Below, one piece after another: positions 1 to 5,444 of a DNA stretch of 7,017 bases (its first letter is position 1; each line of letters starts with the position of its first letter). Under the pieces are notes generated by a model. That model was given only the letters and a program-made list of their open reading frames with translations, was not told the DNA's origin and did not search any database. The DNA is taken from assembly GCA_021204885.1 (NCBI GenBank), contig JAJPYP010000032.1, forward strand, positions 1-7,017, written 5' to 3'. This DNA comes from Prevotellaceae bacterium. Its GTDB lineage: Bacteria > Bacteroidota > Bacteroidia > Bacteroidales > Bacteroidaceae. The position numbers and the translations under genes were made by a program.

Positions 1-94
1 AGCCCGGGCCCGGGCGTTCAGTCTATAACCGCCGGGGCGTACCCCCATTATGATGGGACCGCCCATGCGGTTATCGACTTAAAGCCGATGCCGG
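1..94. other. Window edge downstream of the C26 gene, no supported gene
   Basis: This stretch lies beyond the stop codon of the minus-strand peptidase gene. The plus strand could hold the last codons of a convergent gene: one frame reads ARARAFSL then stops at 26-28, and another stops at 51-53. The minus strand has a short open frame from an ATG near 66 to the window edge (MGGPIIMGVRPGG...). None is long enough to choose between. What is visible is palindromic sequence, described separately. Confidence 0.3.
25..74. repeat. Nested imperfect hairpin at the operon 3' end
   Basis: Three nested inverted pairs can be read: ATAACCGC (25-32) with GCGGTTAT (67-74), GGGCG (35-39) with CGCCC (60-64), and CCCAT (44-48) with ATGGG (53-57) around a TATG loop. 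Together they would fold into one long stem with small bulges. It begins about 20 bases past the stop codon of the minus-strand peptidase gene, so it could end or stabilise that transcript. No U-run follows on either strand, so it is not a classical intrinsic terminator. A separate 14-base palindrome of GGGCCC type lies at 2-15. Confidence 0.45.
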
Positions 95-886
95 TCACTT
101 CTCTTTGTAAGCCGCGGCCCGCGCTACCAAGTCGCGGAAGACGGGGAGCCAACGCTCGTCGCCCTTCATGGCAAAGAACTCGGGATGGAATTGCACGGCC
201 ACCACGTTCAAGCCGGGCAAGCCTTCAATGGCCTCGACCACGCCGTCGGGCGACTGGGCAGCCACACGGAAGCCGGGGGCCAACGCCTTCACCGCTTGGT
301 GGTGGAAGGAGTTCACAAACACCGAGTCCACACCGGCGAGCAATTGGCTCAAGTGGCTTCCCTTCACTATATAGATAAGGTGGGAAGGCTCGGTACCCCC
401 GAAGCTTTGCAAGTGGTTTAGGGGATTGCCCTCATGCTGCGAGGGAAGGTCCTGATAAAGCGTGCCGCCATAAAACACGTTGACAAACTGCTGGCCACGG
501 CAGATGCCCAATACCGGCAACCCCCGTGCATGCGCCACTTTCAGCCACAACAACTCCGAGAGGTCGCGTGCCGGGTTCACATCGCCCAACCCGTATTGCG
601 GCTGCTCGCCATACAATAAGGGGTTGATGTCCTCCCCGCCCGAGAGTATCAGCCCGTCGACCGCCTCAAGGACAACCGTCGCGGTCAAGGAATCCTCCAC
701 CTGCGGCAATACCAGCGGGATGCCTCCCGCCCGCAACACGGCCTTGGTGTAGGTCTCACTAAGTTTCAACTTGCCGTTCTTGCAATCGGACGATATGCCG
801 ATTACCGGCCTGTTCCCCTGTGCCAATGCCGGCAACGGCAACAACAGGAGAAGTAAAAGTGCGGTAATTTTAATTCTTCTCATCAT
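95..886 (-). CDS. Exported gamma-glutamyl hydrolase-like peptidase C26
   Basis: The 263-residue protein belongs to the class I glutamine amidotransferase-like family (peptidase C26), whose members hydrolyse gamma-glutamyl bonds, for example in gamma-glutamyl-GABA (PuuD) or folate polyglutamates. The nucleophile motif is GICRGQQ with Cys129, and the His-Glu pair is in VQFHPEF (His234, Glu236). SGGEDINP (82-89) is the typical substrate-side loop. Residues 1-22 form a signal peptide (basic start, leucine run, ALA before Gln23), so the enzyme should act in the periplasm, unlike cytoplasmic PuuD. The start overlaps the stop of the upstream symporter gene by ATGA (883-886), which points to translational coupling. 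A second ATG follows at once (MM), and either would keep the signal peptide. The exact substrate cannot be read from sequence, but glutamate release fits the neighbour. The family call is firm; the pathway is inferred. Confidence 0.92.
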   Translation of the reverse strand: MMRRIKITALLLLLLLPLPALAQGNRPVIGISSDCKNGKLKLSETYTKAVLRAGGIPLVLPQVEDSLTATVVLEAVDGLILSGGEDINPLLYGEQPQYGLGDVNPARDLSELLWLKVAHARGLPVLGICRGQQFVNVFYGGTLYQDLPSQHEGNPLNHLQSFGGTEPSHLIYIVKGSHLSQLLAGVDSVFVNSFHHQAVKALAPGFRVAAQSPDGVVEAIEGLPGLNVVAVQFHPEFFAMKGDERWLPVFRDLVARAAAYKEK

Positions 887-2247
887 GATTCAATGTAGGT
901 TTCATTCGTTTCCATTACAATCGGTTTCCCGAACCACCCTCTCCAAGCGGCATACCCCATGATAAGCACCCCCAAGACCAAGGCGGCCAAGAGGAAGTGC
1001 AGCCCATACCCGTTCACGAAAGCCACCGGGGCAAAGGTGACCAACGAAATCTCCACGGGCGCGATGAACAGATAGGCCAGCGCATAATCGTCCAAGCAGC
1101 GGCTGCGCATGGACGGGTCGGCCACCCGCAACAAGGCAATCCCCATGGCCATCGTCCCGGTAAACCAGCCCCACGTGAAGAGCGCCTTCTCAAACCAATA
1201 CTCCCGCATCAGCCGCCTGCCCACAAGCAGGACAAACAGCAGCGTGAAGAGCAACCCGCCAAGCAAGAGCAGCGTCAAAGGCACGATATACGCTATCACC
1301 ACCGAGATCTTGATGGCCGATATGCCGAACGCCACAAGGAAATCGGTAAACGTGCCGCTAAGGTGGCCTATGACCTCACGCGACAGGTACTCCGTAACCC
1401 TCGCCTTGCCGAGACAGAACTTCAACAAGATGCCGCAAACGAACGCGCAACTGAACACCGGCATCTCCAAACGCGGCATGACCTGCGAAACCAACCTGCT
1501 TAAGATATATCCGCCCAAGGCGATGACCAAAATCACCGCCAAGTTGAAAGCCAAGCTGTCTATGGAGATGGAAGAGCAGGTCGACTCCCCCATGCTCTCC
1601 CGCTTCCCCTTGGGTAACAAGCCCGAACGCAACTCGTCGGGCAGCCGGGAAAAATCGCTCAAGAAAGCCGTATGCCCTTTCCTCGTGCCCCACTTCACCA
1701 ACGCCAACCCTATAAACACCGAGCCCAATATGCCCACGGTAGCCGCCGTCATGGCAAGGGAGAGCATATCCCCGTTGCCCATCCGCTCGAAGGCGCTGCC
1801 CAAGGCGGCAGCCGTTCCATGCCCGCCGCAAAAGCCACCGGGCATGGCCAAGCCGAACGACACGTCCATCGGCCAAACCTTACAAAGCAAGCACATACCT
1901 ACCAATCCGCCGAAAGCCCATTGCAACAACATGCCCGTCTGCGAATAGGCCCACATGCGCCCTATATGGCTTCCCCGCCGCTTCTCCCCGCCCGCCGACG
2001 AGAAGGGCAAGCAGCTGAATACCAACGCAATCAATATGCCGGCATAGACACTCAAATAGTTGGAGAAAGGCAACAGCCCCAATCCCTCGGGCCCCAAGCC
2101 AAGCCCCAAGAAACCCGCCACCAAACTGGGCGGCACAAACAGCCGCTGCGCTATCCTCACCTTGACACGCACCAGCTTGCCCACCAACAACAAGATGGCG
2201 ACAATGCCCACATCGACAAACAGAGTCCACGGAGTAAACGGTTCCAT
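883..2247 (-). CDS. gltS: Sodium/glutamate symporter, GltS family
   Basis: The 454-residue membrane protein resembles GltS, an inner-membrane symporter that takes up glutamate with sodium. The best signature is GGHGTAAALGSAF (141-153), matching the GGHGT re-entrant loop of the N-terminal half, followed by AMTAATVGILGSVFIGLAL. In the C-terminal half, LEMPVFSCAFVCGILL (260-275) matches the E. coli LPTFVCVLFVGVIL segment, and FTGTMAMGIALLRVADP (362-378) lies where the second re-entrant loop is expected. About ten or more hydrophobic helices are visible. The hydrophilic region at 186-228 is probably a cytoplasmic linker and helps explain why it is longer than E. coli GltS (about 400 residues). 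The ATG at 2247 gives a normal short N-terminus and a leader of about 65 bases from the proposed promoter. It is first in an operon with the exported C26 peptidase. The second loop differs from E. coli GltS, so another dicarboxylate or amino-acid substrate is possible. Confidence 0.9.
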   Translation of the reverse strand: MEPFTPWTLFVDVGIVAILLLVGKLVRVKVRIAQRLFVPPSLVAGFLGLGLGPEGLGLLPFSNYLSVYAGILIALVFSCLPFSSAGGEKRRGSHIGRMWAYSQTGMLLQWAFGGLVGMCLLCKVWPMDVSFGLAMPGGFCGGHGTAAALGSAFERMGNGDMLSLAMTAATVGILGSVFIGLALVKWGTRKGHTAFLSDFSRLPDELRSGLLPKGKRESMGESTCSSISIDSLAFNLAVILVIALGGYILSRLVSQVMPRLEMPVFSCAFVCGILLKFCLGKARVTEYLSREVIGHLSGTFTDFLVAFGISAIKISVVIAYIVPLTLLLLGGLLFTLLFVLLVGRRLMREYWFEKALFTWGWFTGTMAMGIALLRVADPSMRSRCLDDYALAYLFIAPVEISLVTFAPVAFVNGYGLHFLLAALVLGVLIMGYAAWRGWFGKPIVMETNETYIES

Positions 2248-2319
2248 ACGCTTCTATCATTCAGGGGTTCACTTCACGGATGCAGCCCATCGCCGGCACA
2301 CCCGCCACCCTTTAACATG

Positions 2320-2350
2320 CAAATATAACACTTTTTGCCGATAATACCAA
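2320..2350 (-). promoter_or_regulatory. Bacteroidetes-type promoter for the gltS operon
   Basis: On the minus strand, TTG (2350-2348) is followed by a 20-base spacer and TATATTTG (2327-2320). This matches the Bacteroidetes primary-sigma pattern, -33 TTG and -7 TAnnTTTG, with ideal spacing. Transcription would start near 2314, giving a leader of about 65 bases before the gltS ATG at 2247. The -33 element lies about 25 bases past the stop of the ATPase gene. The operon therefore has its own promoter even if the ATPase transcript reads through; no clear terminator separates them. Confidence 0.75.
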
Positions 2351-2374
2351 CAACAACCGCCTCGGCGTGGATGA

Positions 2375-3646
2375 TTAAGATTCCTCCAATAACCAATCGA
2401 TGGCAGAAAGCACGCGGATTTGCGGAACGTCGGCAGCGACCCGATCAGCTCCATTCAAGGCTATCAAAGTGAGATTATCGCATTTCAATTCAACCGCGCC
2501 CTTCTGCAAAGCCGATATTTCCCTCTTAAAGGTTTTCTGCGAAGAAACATCCAGGGAAACCTGTATAAGTTCCTTGACGGTGTTGTTCCGGCATACAACA
2601 AAATCTATCTCATACCGGTTGTTGCGGAAGTAGAACACATCCTCAAACAGCGGACGTGTGCGAAGAAGCTCTATATAGACGATGTTTTCCAATCTCCAGC
2701 CAGGATTGGTTCCAACGACGGTTTCCACACGTTCCCCAATGAAAGCGGGGTCTATGACGTAGGCTTTCTCACTGCGGATGCGTTCTTTGCTCTTGAACGA
2801 GAATTTGTGGATGCAAACCAATAGGTATGCCTGTTTAAGATAGGAGACATAGTTTTCAGCCGTATGGTCGGAGCCGAACCCGAAACGTTCCGCCAAATCG
2901 GTATAGTTCAGTTCTTGCCCGAAGTTGTCTATCAGATGATTTGCCATGGAACGCAAGGACTCGATGTAACGTACCTTGAAACGCTGTTGTATGTCACGAC
3001 GGATAATGGCGTCAAGCAGGTTCTGGATATAATTGCGGCTGTTTTTCACCCAGAACAGTTCAGGGAACCCGCCTTTATACATGTATTCTTCAAAAGCCGC
3101 CTTCTTGAACGCGATACCTCTGGTAGAGATGTCACGGGCATCGACTTTCTTGAATTGGCAATACTCGGAGAAGGAAAACGGGTACAATTCTATTTGGTTG
3201 TACCGTCCTGTAAGGTGGGTACTCAACTCACTGCCAAGCAGTTTGGCATTCGAGCCGGTAACGAGCAAACGTATGTTCTGACGCAACAGCCGGTTTACGA
3301 ACAAGAACCATTCCTCAATGTTCTGCACCTCGTCCAGAAACAGGTACTTGAAATCTCCATACACCATGTAAAGTGCTTCCAGCACGGTGTTCAACTCTTC
3401 TGCCTTGAGCTTGTAGAGCCGTTCATCATCAAAGTTGACGTAGGCATAGCGCACATTCTGTTGCCTGAGCACCTTGTGGCAAAGGGTGGATTTCCCGCTG
3501 CGGCGCACGCCAATAACGATTTGTGCCAAAGGGCTGTCCAGCTCTATCATAGCCTCCTCTTTGCGATTGCACAACAGGGACATGTCCATTTCCGTCATTT
3601 CTTTCCGCTGGTCTGCCATTATTTGTGCATATTCATTGGTAGTCAT
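2375..3646 (-). CDS. AAA+ ATPase with C-terminal DUF4143 domain
   Basis: This is an ATP-binding protein of the widespread bacterial/archaeal AAA_14-DUF4143 group, whose cellular role is poorly known. Counting from the ATG at 3646 (423 residues): Walker A GVRRSGKST at 46-54, Walker B YLFLDEVQN at 101-109, a sensor-like VTGSNAKLL at 129-137, then LTGRY and the family's PFSFSEY. A winged-helix-like stretch (about 240-275) precedes a DUF4143 end with a PD-(D/E)xK-like core, YEIDFVV then ELIQVS. Gln and Ser occupy the usual Glu and Lys positions there, so nuclease activity is doubtful. The frame is open to a TTG at 3682, but a -7 promoter box lies at 3677-3670. The ATG at 3646 or 3658 is therefore the better start. 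I prefer 3646, about 19 bases from the predicted transcript start and preceded by GGGA. The gene is visibly AT-richer than its neighbours (25 of 60 G+C in 2581-2640), consistent with acquisition by transfer. Confidence 0.9.
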   Translation of the reverse strand: MTTNEYAQIMADQRKEMTEMDMSLLCNRKEEAMIELDSPLAQIVIGVRRSGKSTLCHKVLRQQNVRYAYVNFDDERLYKLKAEELNTVLEALYMVYGDFKYLFLDEVQNIEEWFLFVNRLLRQNIRLLVTGSNAKLLGSELSTHLTGRYNQIELYPFSFSEYCQFKKVDARDISTRGIAFKKAAFEEYMYKGGFPELFWVKNSRNYIQNLLDAIIRRDIQQRFKVRYIESLRSMANHLIDNFGQELNYTDLAERFGFGSDHTAENYVSYLKQAYLLVCIHKFSFKSKERIRSEKAYVIDPAFIGERVETVVGTNPGWRLENIVYIELLRTRPLFEDVFYFRNNRYEIDFVVCRNNTVKELIQVSLDVSSQKTFKREISALQKGAVELKCDNLTLIALNGADRVAADVPQIRVLSAIDWLLEES

Positions 3647-3669
3647 ATCCCGATTCATTGATTCTGTGG

Positions 3670-3677
3670 CAAATATA
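3670..3677 (-). promoter_or_regulatory. -7 promoter box of the ATPase gene
   Basis: TATATTTG on the minus strand matches TAnnTTTG exactly and is the same octamer used for the gltS operon. It would start transcription near 3665, just before the two candidate ATG codons (3658 and 3646). No good TTG lies at the expected 19-21 base distance. That position falls at the edge of the first 32-base repeat unit, so transcription may need an activator bound to the repeats, or be controlled through them. Confidence 0.6.
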
Positions 3678-3693
3678 GACAAAAAACAGATTT

Positions 3694-3770
3694 AAACTGC
3701 AGTATTATCCGTTTTTTCGCACTTCAAACTGCGGTATTATTCACTTTTTCGCACTTCAAACTGCAGTATT
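3694..3770. repeat. 32-base tandem repeat, two full copies plus a partial
   Basis: Unit 1 (3694-3725) and unit 2 (3726-3757) match at 28 of 32 positions by eye. A third copy keeps only the first 13 bases (3758-3770). Each unit starts AAACTGC(A/G)GTATTAT and ends TTTTTCGCACTTC. The units abut with no spacers, and 32 is not a multiple of three, so this is neither a CRISPR array nor a coding repeat. The array begins 17 bases upstream of the -7 box of the ATPase gene, at the distance of activator or repressor sites. It may be an operator array or a leftover of the mobile event that brought the gene. Confidence 0.8.
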
Positions 3771-4018
3771 CATCGAATTACATGGCAAACTTTCCCGCCA
3801 CGGCAGTGTTTGAGTACTACGATGAACGCTAAGCACCGACAAGGTTGGCTTGGATACAATAGGCGAATGCTGGCGGATTCTTGACGACAAAAGCACGCAA
3901 AAGCCAGCTTCGAGGATGAGGAGTAGCAGGAGCAACAGGAGTGGGAAAGCGAAGAGCTTCCAACCTCTAAAAACTGACAACCTCTTTTAGGATAAGTCAA
4001 CCAAAGCTTTCGACTCGT
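3771..4018 (+). other. Intergenic stretch with broken coding-like fragments
   Basis: No intact gene is supported. Short plus-strand pieces look coding-like but are split by stops in all frames. One frame gives MANFPATAVFEYYDER and stops at 3830. Another gives GWLGYNRRMLADS, stop, RQKHAKASFEDEE, stop, QEQQEWESEELPTSKN. The third gives a 54-residue run (3826-3990) containing DTIGECWRILDDKS. The purine-rich stretch at 3909-3956 underlies the acidic Q/E reading. The best guess is the decayed 3' end of a transferred gene or transposase, but I do not recognise the parent. It could also be plain non-coding DNA. Confidence 0.25.
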
Positions 4019-4088
4019 CCTAAGGATGTATTCCATGCACCCTAAGAAACGTATTCCATGCACCCTAAGAAACGTATTCCTTACACCC
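4019..4088. repeat. 23-base tandem repeat, two exact copies with degenerate flanks
   Basis: Two adjacent copies at 4028-4050 and 4051-4073 are identical over 23 bases (GTATTCC...CTAAGAAAC). A third copy at 4074-4088 matches 13 of 15 positions, and the bases before 4028 (CCTAAGGAT) resemble the tail of a preceding copy. The array shares no sequence with the 32-base repeat at 3694-3770. It lies about 30 bases upstream of the first promoter of the lnb-like operon. Multiple short repeats of this kind occur at the ends of some transposons and as protein-binding sites; the sequence alone does not decide. Confidence 0.75.
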
Positions 4089-4117
4089 CGGCCTTTACCT
4101 TTTTCCTACTGAAATGC

Positions 4118-4148
4118 TTGCTTATATGAATGGTTTTTCATATCTTTG
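4118..4148 (+). promoter_or_regulatory. Distal promoter P1 of the lnb-like operon
   Basis: TTG (4118-4120), a 20-base spacer and TATCTTTG (4141-4148) fit the Bacteroidetes -33/-7 promoter pattern exactly. The start would be near 4153, giving a leader of about 79 bases before the ATG at 4232. The spacer is filled by an inverted repeat, which suggests regulation. Confidence 0.6.
4124..4143. promoter_or_regulatory. Inverted repeat in the P1 spacer, candidate operator
   Basis: ATATGAA (4124-4130) and TTCATAT (4137-4143) are perfect 7-base arms around TGGTTT. The palindrome fills the gap between the -33 and -7 elements and covers the first three bases of the -7 box. A dimeric regulator bound here would block polymerase. 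AT-rich palindromes also arise by chance, so this is a candidate only. Confidence 0.4.
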
Positions 4149-4166
4149 GAAATGAATAGGAAGAAA

Positions 4167-4200
4167 TGTGACCGGTTTTTTAATAAAAAGCGTACTTTTG
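4167..4200 (+). promoter_or_regulatory. Proximal promoter P2 of the lnb-like operon
   Basis: TACTTTTG (4193-4200) matches the -7 consensus TAnnTTTG. The upstream element is poor: TGTG at 4167-4170 with a 22-base spacer. Transcription would start near 4205, leaving a short leader of about 27 bases and a GGAAG run shortly before the ATG at 4232. It may act together with P1 or be the main constitutive start. Confidence 0.55.
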
Positions 4201-4231
4201 CCCGCGAAATGGGCTGATAGTACGGGAAGCT

Positions 4232-5440
4232 ATGAGAATTAGGAAAGTGATGAACCGTATATGGGCGGCGACGATGGCATGCTGCTTGTTTCCCATGGCG
4301 CAAAGCGCCATGGGAAGGGAAGTGTCGCCGCTGGGGGACTCCATCAGCGTGAGCTTGCTTACGTGCGCGGCCGGCGAGGAGATTTATTCGCTTTTCGGCC
4401 ACTCGGCCATCCGCGTGCAAATACCCGCTGAAGGGGTGGATATGGTCTACAACTACGGCATGTTCGATTTCGACGCGCCGAACTTCATATTACGCTTCGC
4501 CTTAGGCCAGACCGATTACCAGCTGGGTCGCGCCGCCTTTCCCTACTTCGCCGCAGAGTATGCCTACTTGGGGCGCAAGGTGTGGGAGCAGGCGCTGGAC
4601 CTGACTCCCGGGGAGAAGGAGCGTCTGCTGGAGCTGCTCAGGGTGAACTACTTACCGCATAACCGCACGTACCGCTACAACTTCTTTTACGATAACTGTG
4701 CCACGCGCCCGCGCGACTTGATAGAGCGGTGCGTCGCGGGCAAGGTGGTCTATGCCGGGGAGGTGACCGACGAGCATACGGGTACTACCTTCCGCGACTT
4801 GCTGCACCTGTACAGTAAAGGACATTCGTGGTCGCGCTTCGGCATGGACTTGTGCATGGGGCCCAAGGCCGACGCCGAGATAAGCCGGCGCACCATGATG
4901 TTCGTGCCTTTTCACGTGCAGGAGGAGTTCCGCAAGGCACAGGTCGTGGACGAAGCGGGGGGACATAGACCATTGGTGAGAGCGGAGCGGACGCTTGTGG
5001 CCGTGCCGCAGGCCGCCCCTGCGCGTGACGGCTTCACCCCCTTGTTGGCGGCACTCTTGCTGCTGGCCTTGACGCTTGGGGTGACTTCCGTGGGTTACAG
5101 GCTGAGGCGCTCCCTTTGGGGCGTGGACGTGGCGCTCTTCGCGGCGGCGGGCTTGGCGGGGTGTATCCTCGCTTTCCTCGCGGTGTTCTCGGCACACCCG
5201 GCGGTGAGCCCCAACTACCTGTTGTTCGTGTTCCACCCGCTGCACCTGCTGTGCCTGCCGTGTGCGCTAAGGCGGGTGGCAAGGCATAAAACAAGCTGGT
5301 ACATGGTGGCGAATGCGGTTGTTTTAACACTATTTATATTGCTTTGGGCTGTAATACCCCAAAAGTTTCCGATAGCTGTGCTACCTTTGGCACTCTGTTT
5401 GTTGGTACGTTCTGTGTACCTTATACTGTATACACGTTGA
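4232..5440 (+). CDS. lnb: DUF4105 protein, Lnb-type lipoprotein N-acyltransferase
   Basis: The 402-residue protein has a signal or anchor segment (about 1-28), a periplasmic DUF4105 domain (about 36-235) and a C-terminal membrane domain with about five helices (near 268-288, 298-320, 328-346, 356-376, 378-398). From recall of the literature, this is the architecture of Lnb, the Bacteroides enzyme that N-acylates lipoproteins in place of Lnt. Key motifs are SLFGHSAIRV with His57, YNYGMFDFDAPNF (73-85) and FFYDNCATRPRDLIE with Cys156; His57 and Cys156 are the likely catalytic pair. The ATG at 4232 sits just after GGAAG. An ATG six codons later (4250) is a possible alternative. The next gene starts four bases after the stop, so the two are probably co-transcribed and co-translated. 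Paralogues of the DUF4105 family with other or unknown roles exist, so the family and topology are firmer than the symbol. Confidence 0.85.
   Translation: MRIRKVMNRIWAATMACCLFPMAQSAMGREVSPLGDSISVSLLTCAAGEEIYSLFGHSAIRVQIPAEGVDMVYNYGMFDFDAPNFILRFALGQTDYQLGRAAFPYFAAEYAYLGRKVWEQALDLTPGEKERLLELLRVNYLPHNRTYRYNFFYDNCATRPRDLIERCVAGKVVYAGEVTDEHTGTTFRDLLHLYSKGHSWSRFGMDLCMGPKADAEISRRTMMFVPFHVQEEFRKAQVVDEAGGHRPLVRAERTLVAVPQAAPARDGFTPLLAALLLLALTLGVTSVGYRLRRSLWGVDVALFAAAGLAGCILAFLAVFSAHPAVSPNYLLFVFHPLHLLCLPCALRRVARHKTSWYMVANAVVLTLFILLWAVIPQKFPIAVLPLALCLLVRSVYLILYTR
4290..4316 (+). repeat. Perfect 12-base-pair hairpin inside signal-peptide codons
   Basis: Arms 4290-4301 and 4305-4316 are exact reverse complements around an AAA loop, centred on CCATGGCGC/GCGCCATGG. 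The stem starts 58 bases after the first base of the start codon, in the codons for FPMAQSAMGR at the end of the signal peptide. No T-run follows, so it is not an intrinsic terminator. In mRNA it would be a very stable stem that ribosomes meet soon after initiation. Confidence 0.85.
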
Positions 5441-5444
5441 CGGC

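Noticed and set aside
1..378. Plus-strand frame open from the window edge, with an M23-peptidase-like look around YPHYDGTAHAVIDL
   Set aside because: It would overlap the C26 gene antisense by nearly 300 bases with no sensible C-terminus. The resemblance is weak and probably chance.
1109..1948. 279-codon plus-strand open frame opposite gltS
   Set aside because: It is the complement of hydrophobic transporter codons, giving a polar, low-complexity translation with no domain.
2341..2374. Intrinsic terminator after the ATPase gene (CGCC-GA-GGCG followed by TTGTTGTT)
   Set aside because: The stem is only four base pairs with a two-base loop, too tight to form, and the T-rich tract is interrupted.
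2864..3661. 265-codon plus-strand open frame opposite the ATPase gene
   Set aside because: It is antisense to a gene with clear Walker motifs, and its translation shows no recognisable domain.
3756..4063. Minus-strand open frames of 74 and 97 codons
   Set aside because: Serine, cysteine and leucine-rich translations that run into the 23-base repeats, with no domain or promoter. Likely chance frames.
3694..4088. CRISPR array
   Set aside because: Both repeat sets are directly tandem with no unique spacers, and no cas genes are present.
4152..4217. 21-codon upstream open frame MNRKKCDRFF... in the lnb leader
   Set aside because: Its start coincides with the predicted P1 transcript start, its second half overlaps the P2 box, and no translation signal precedes it.
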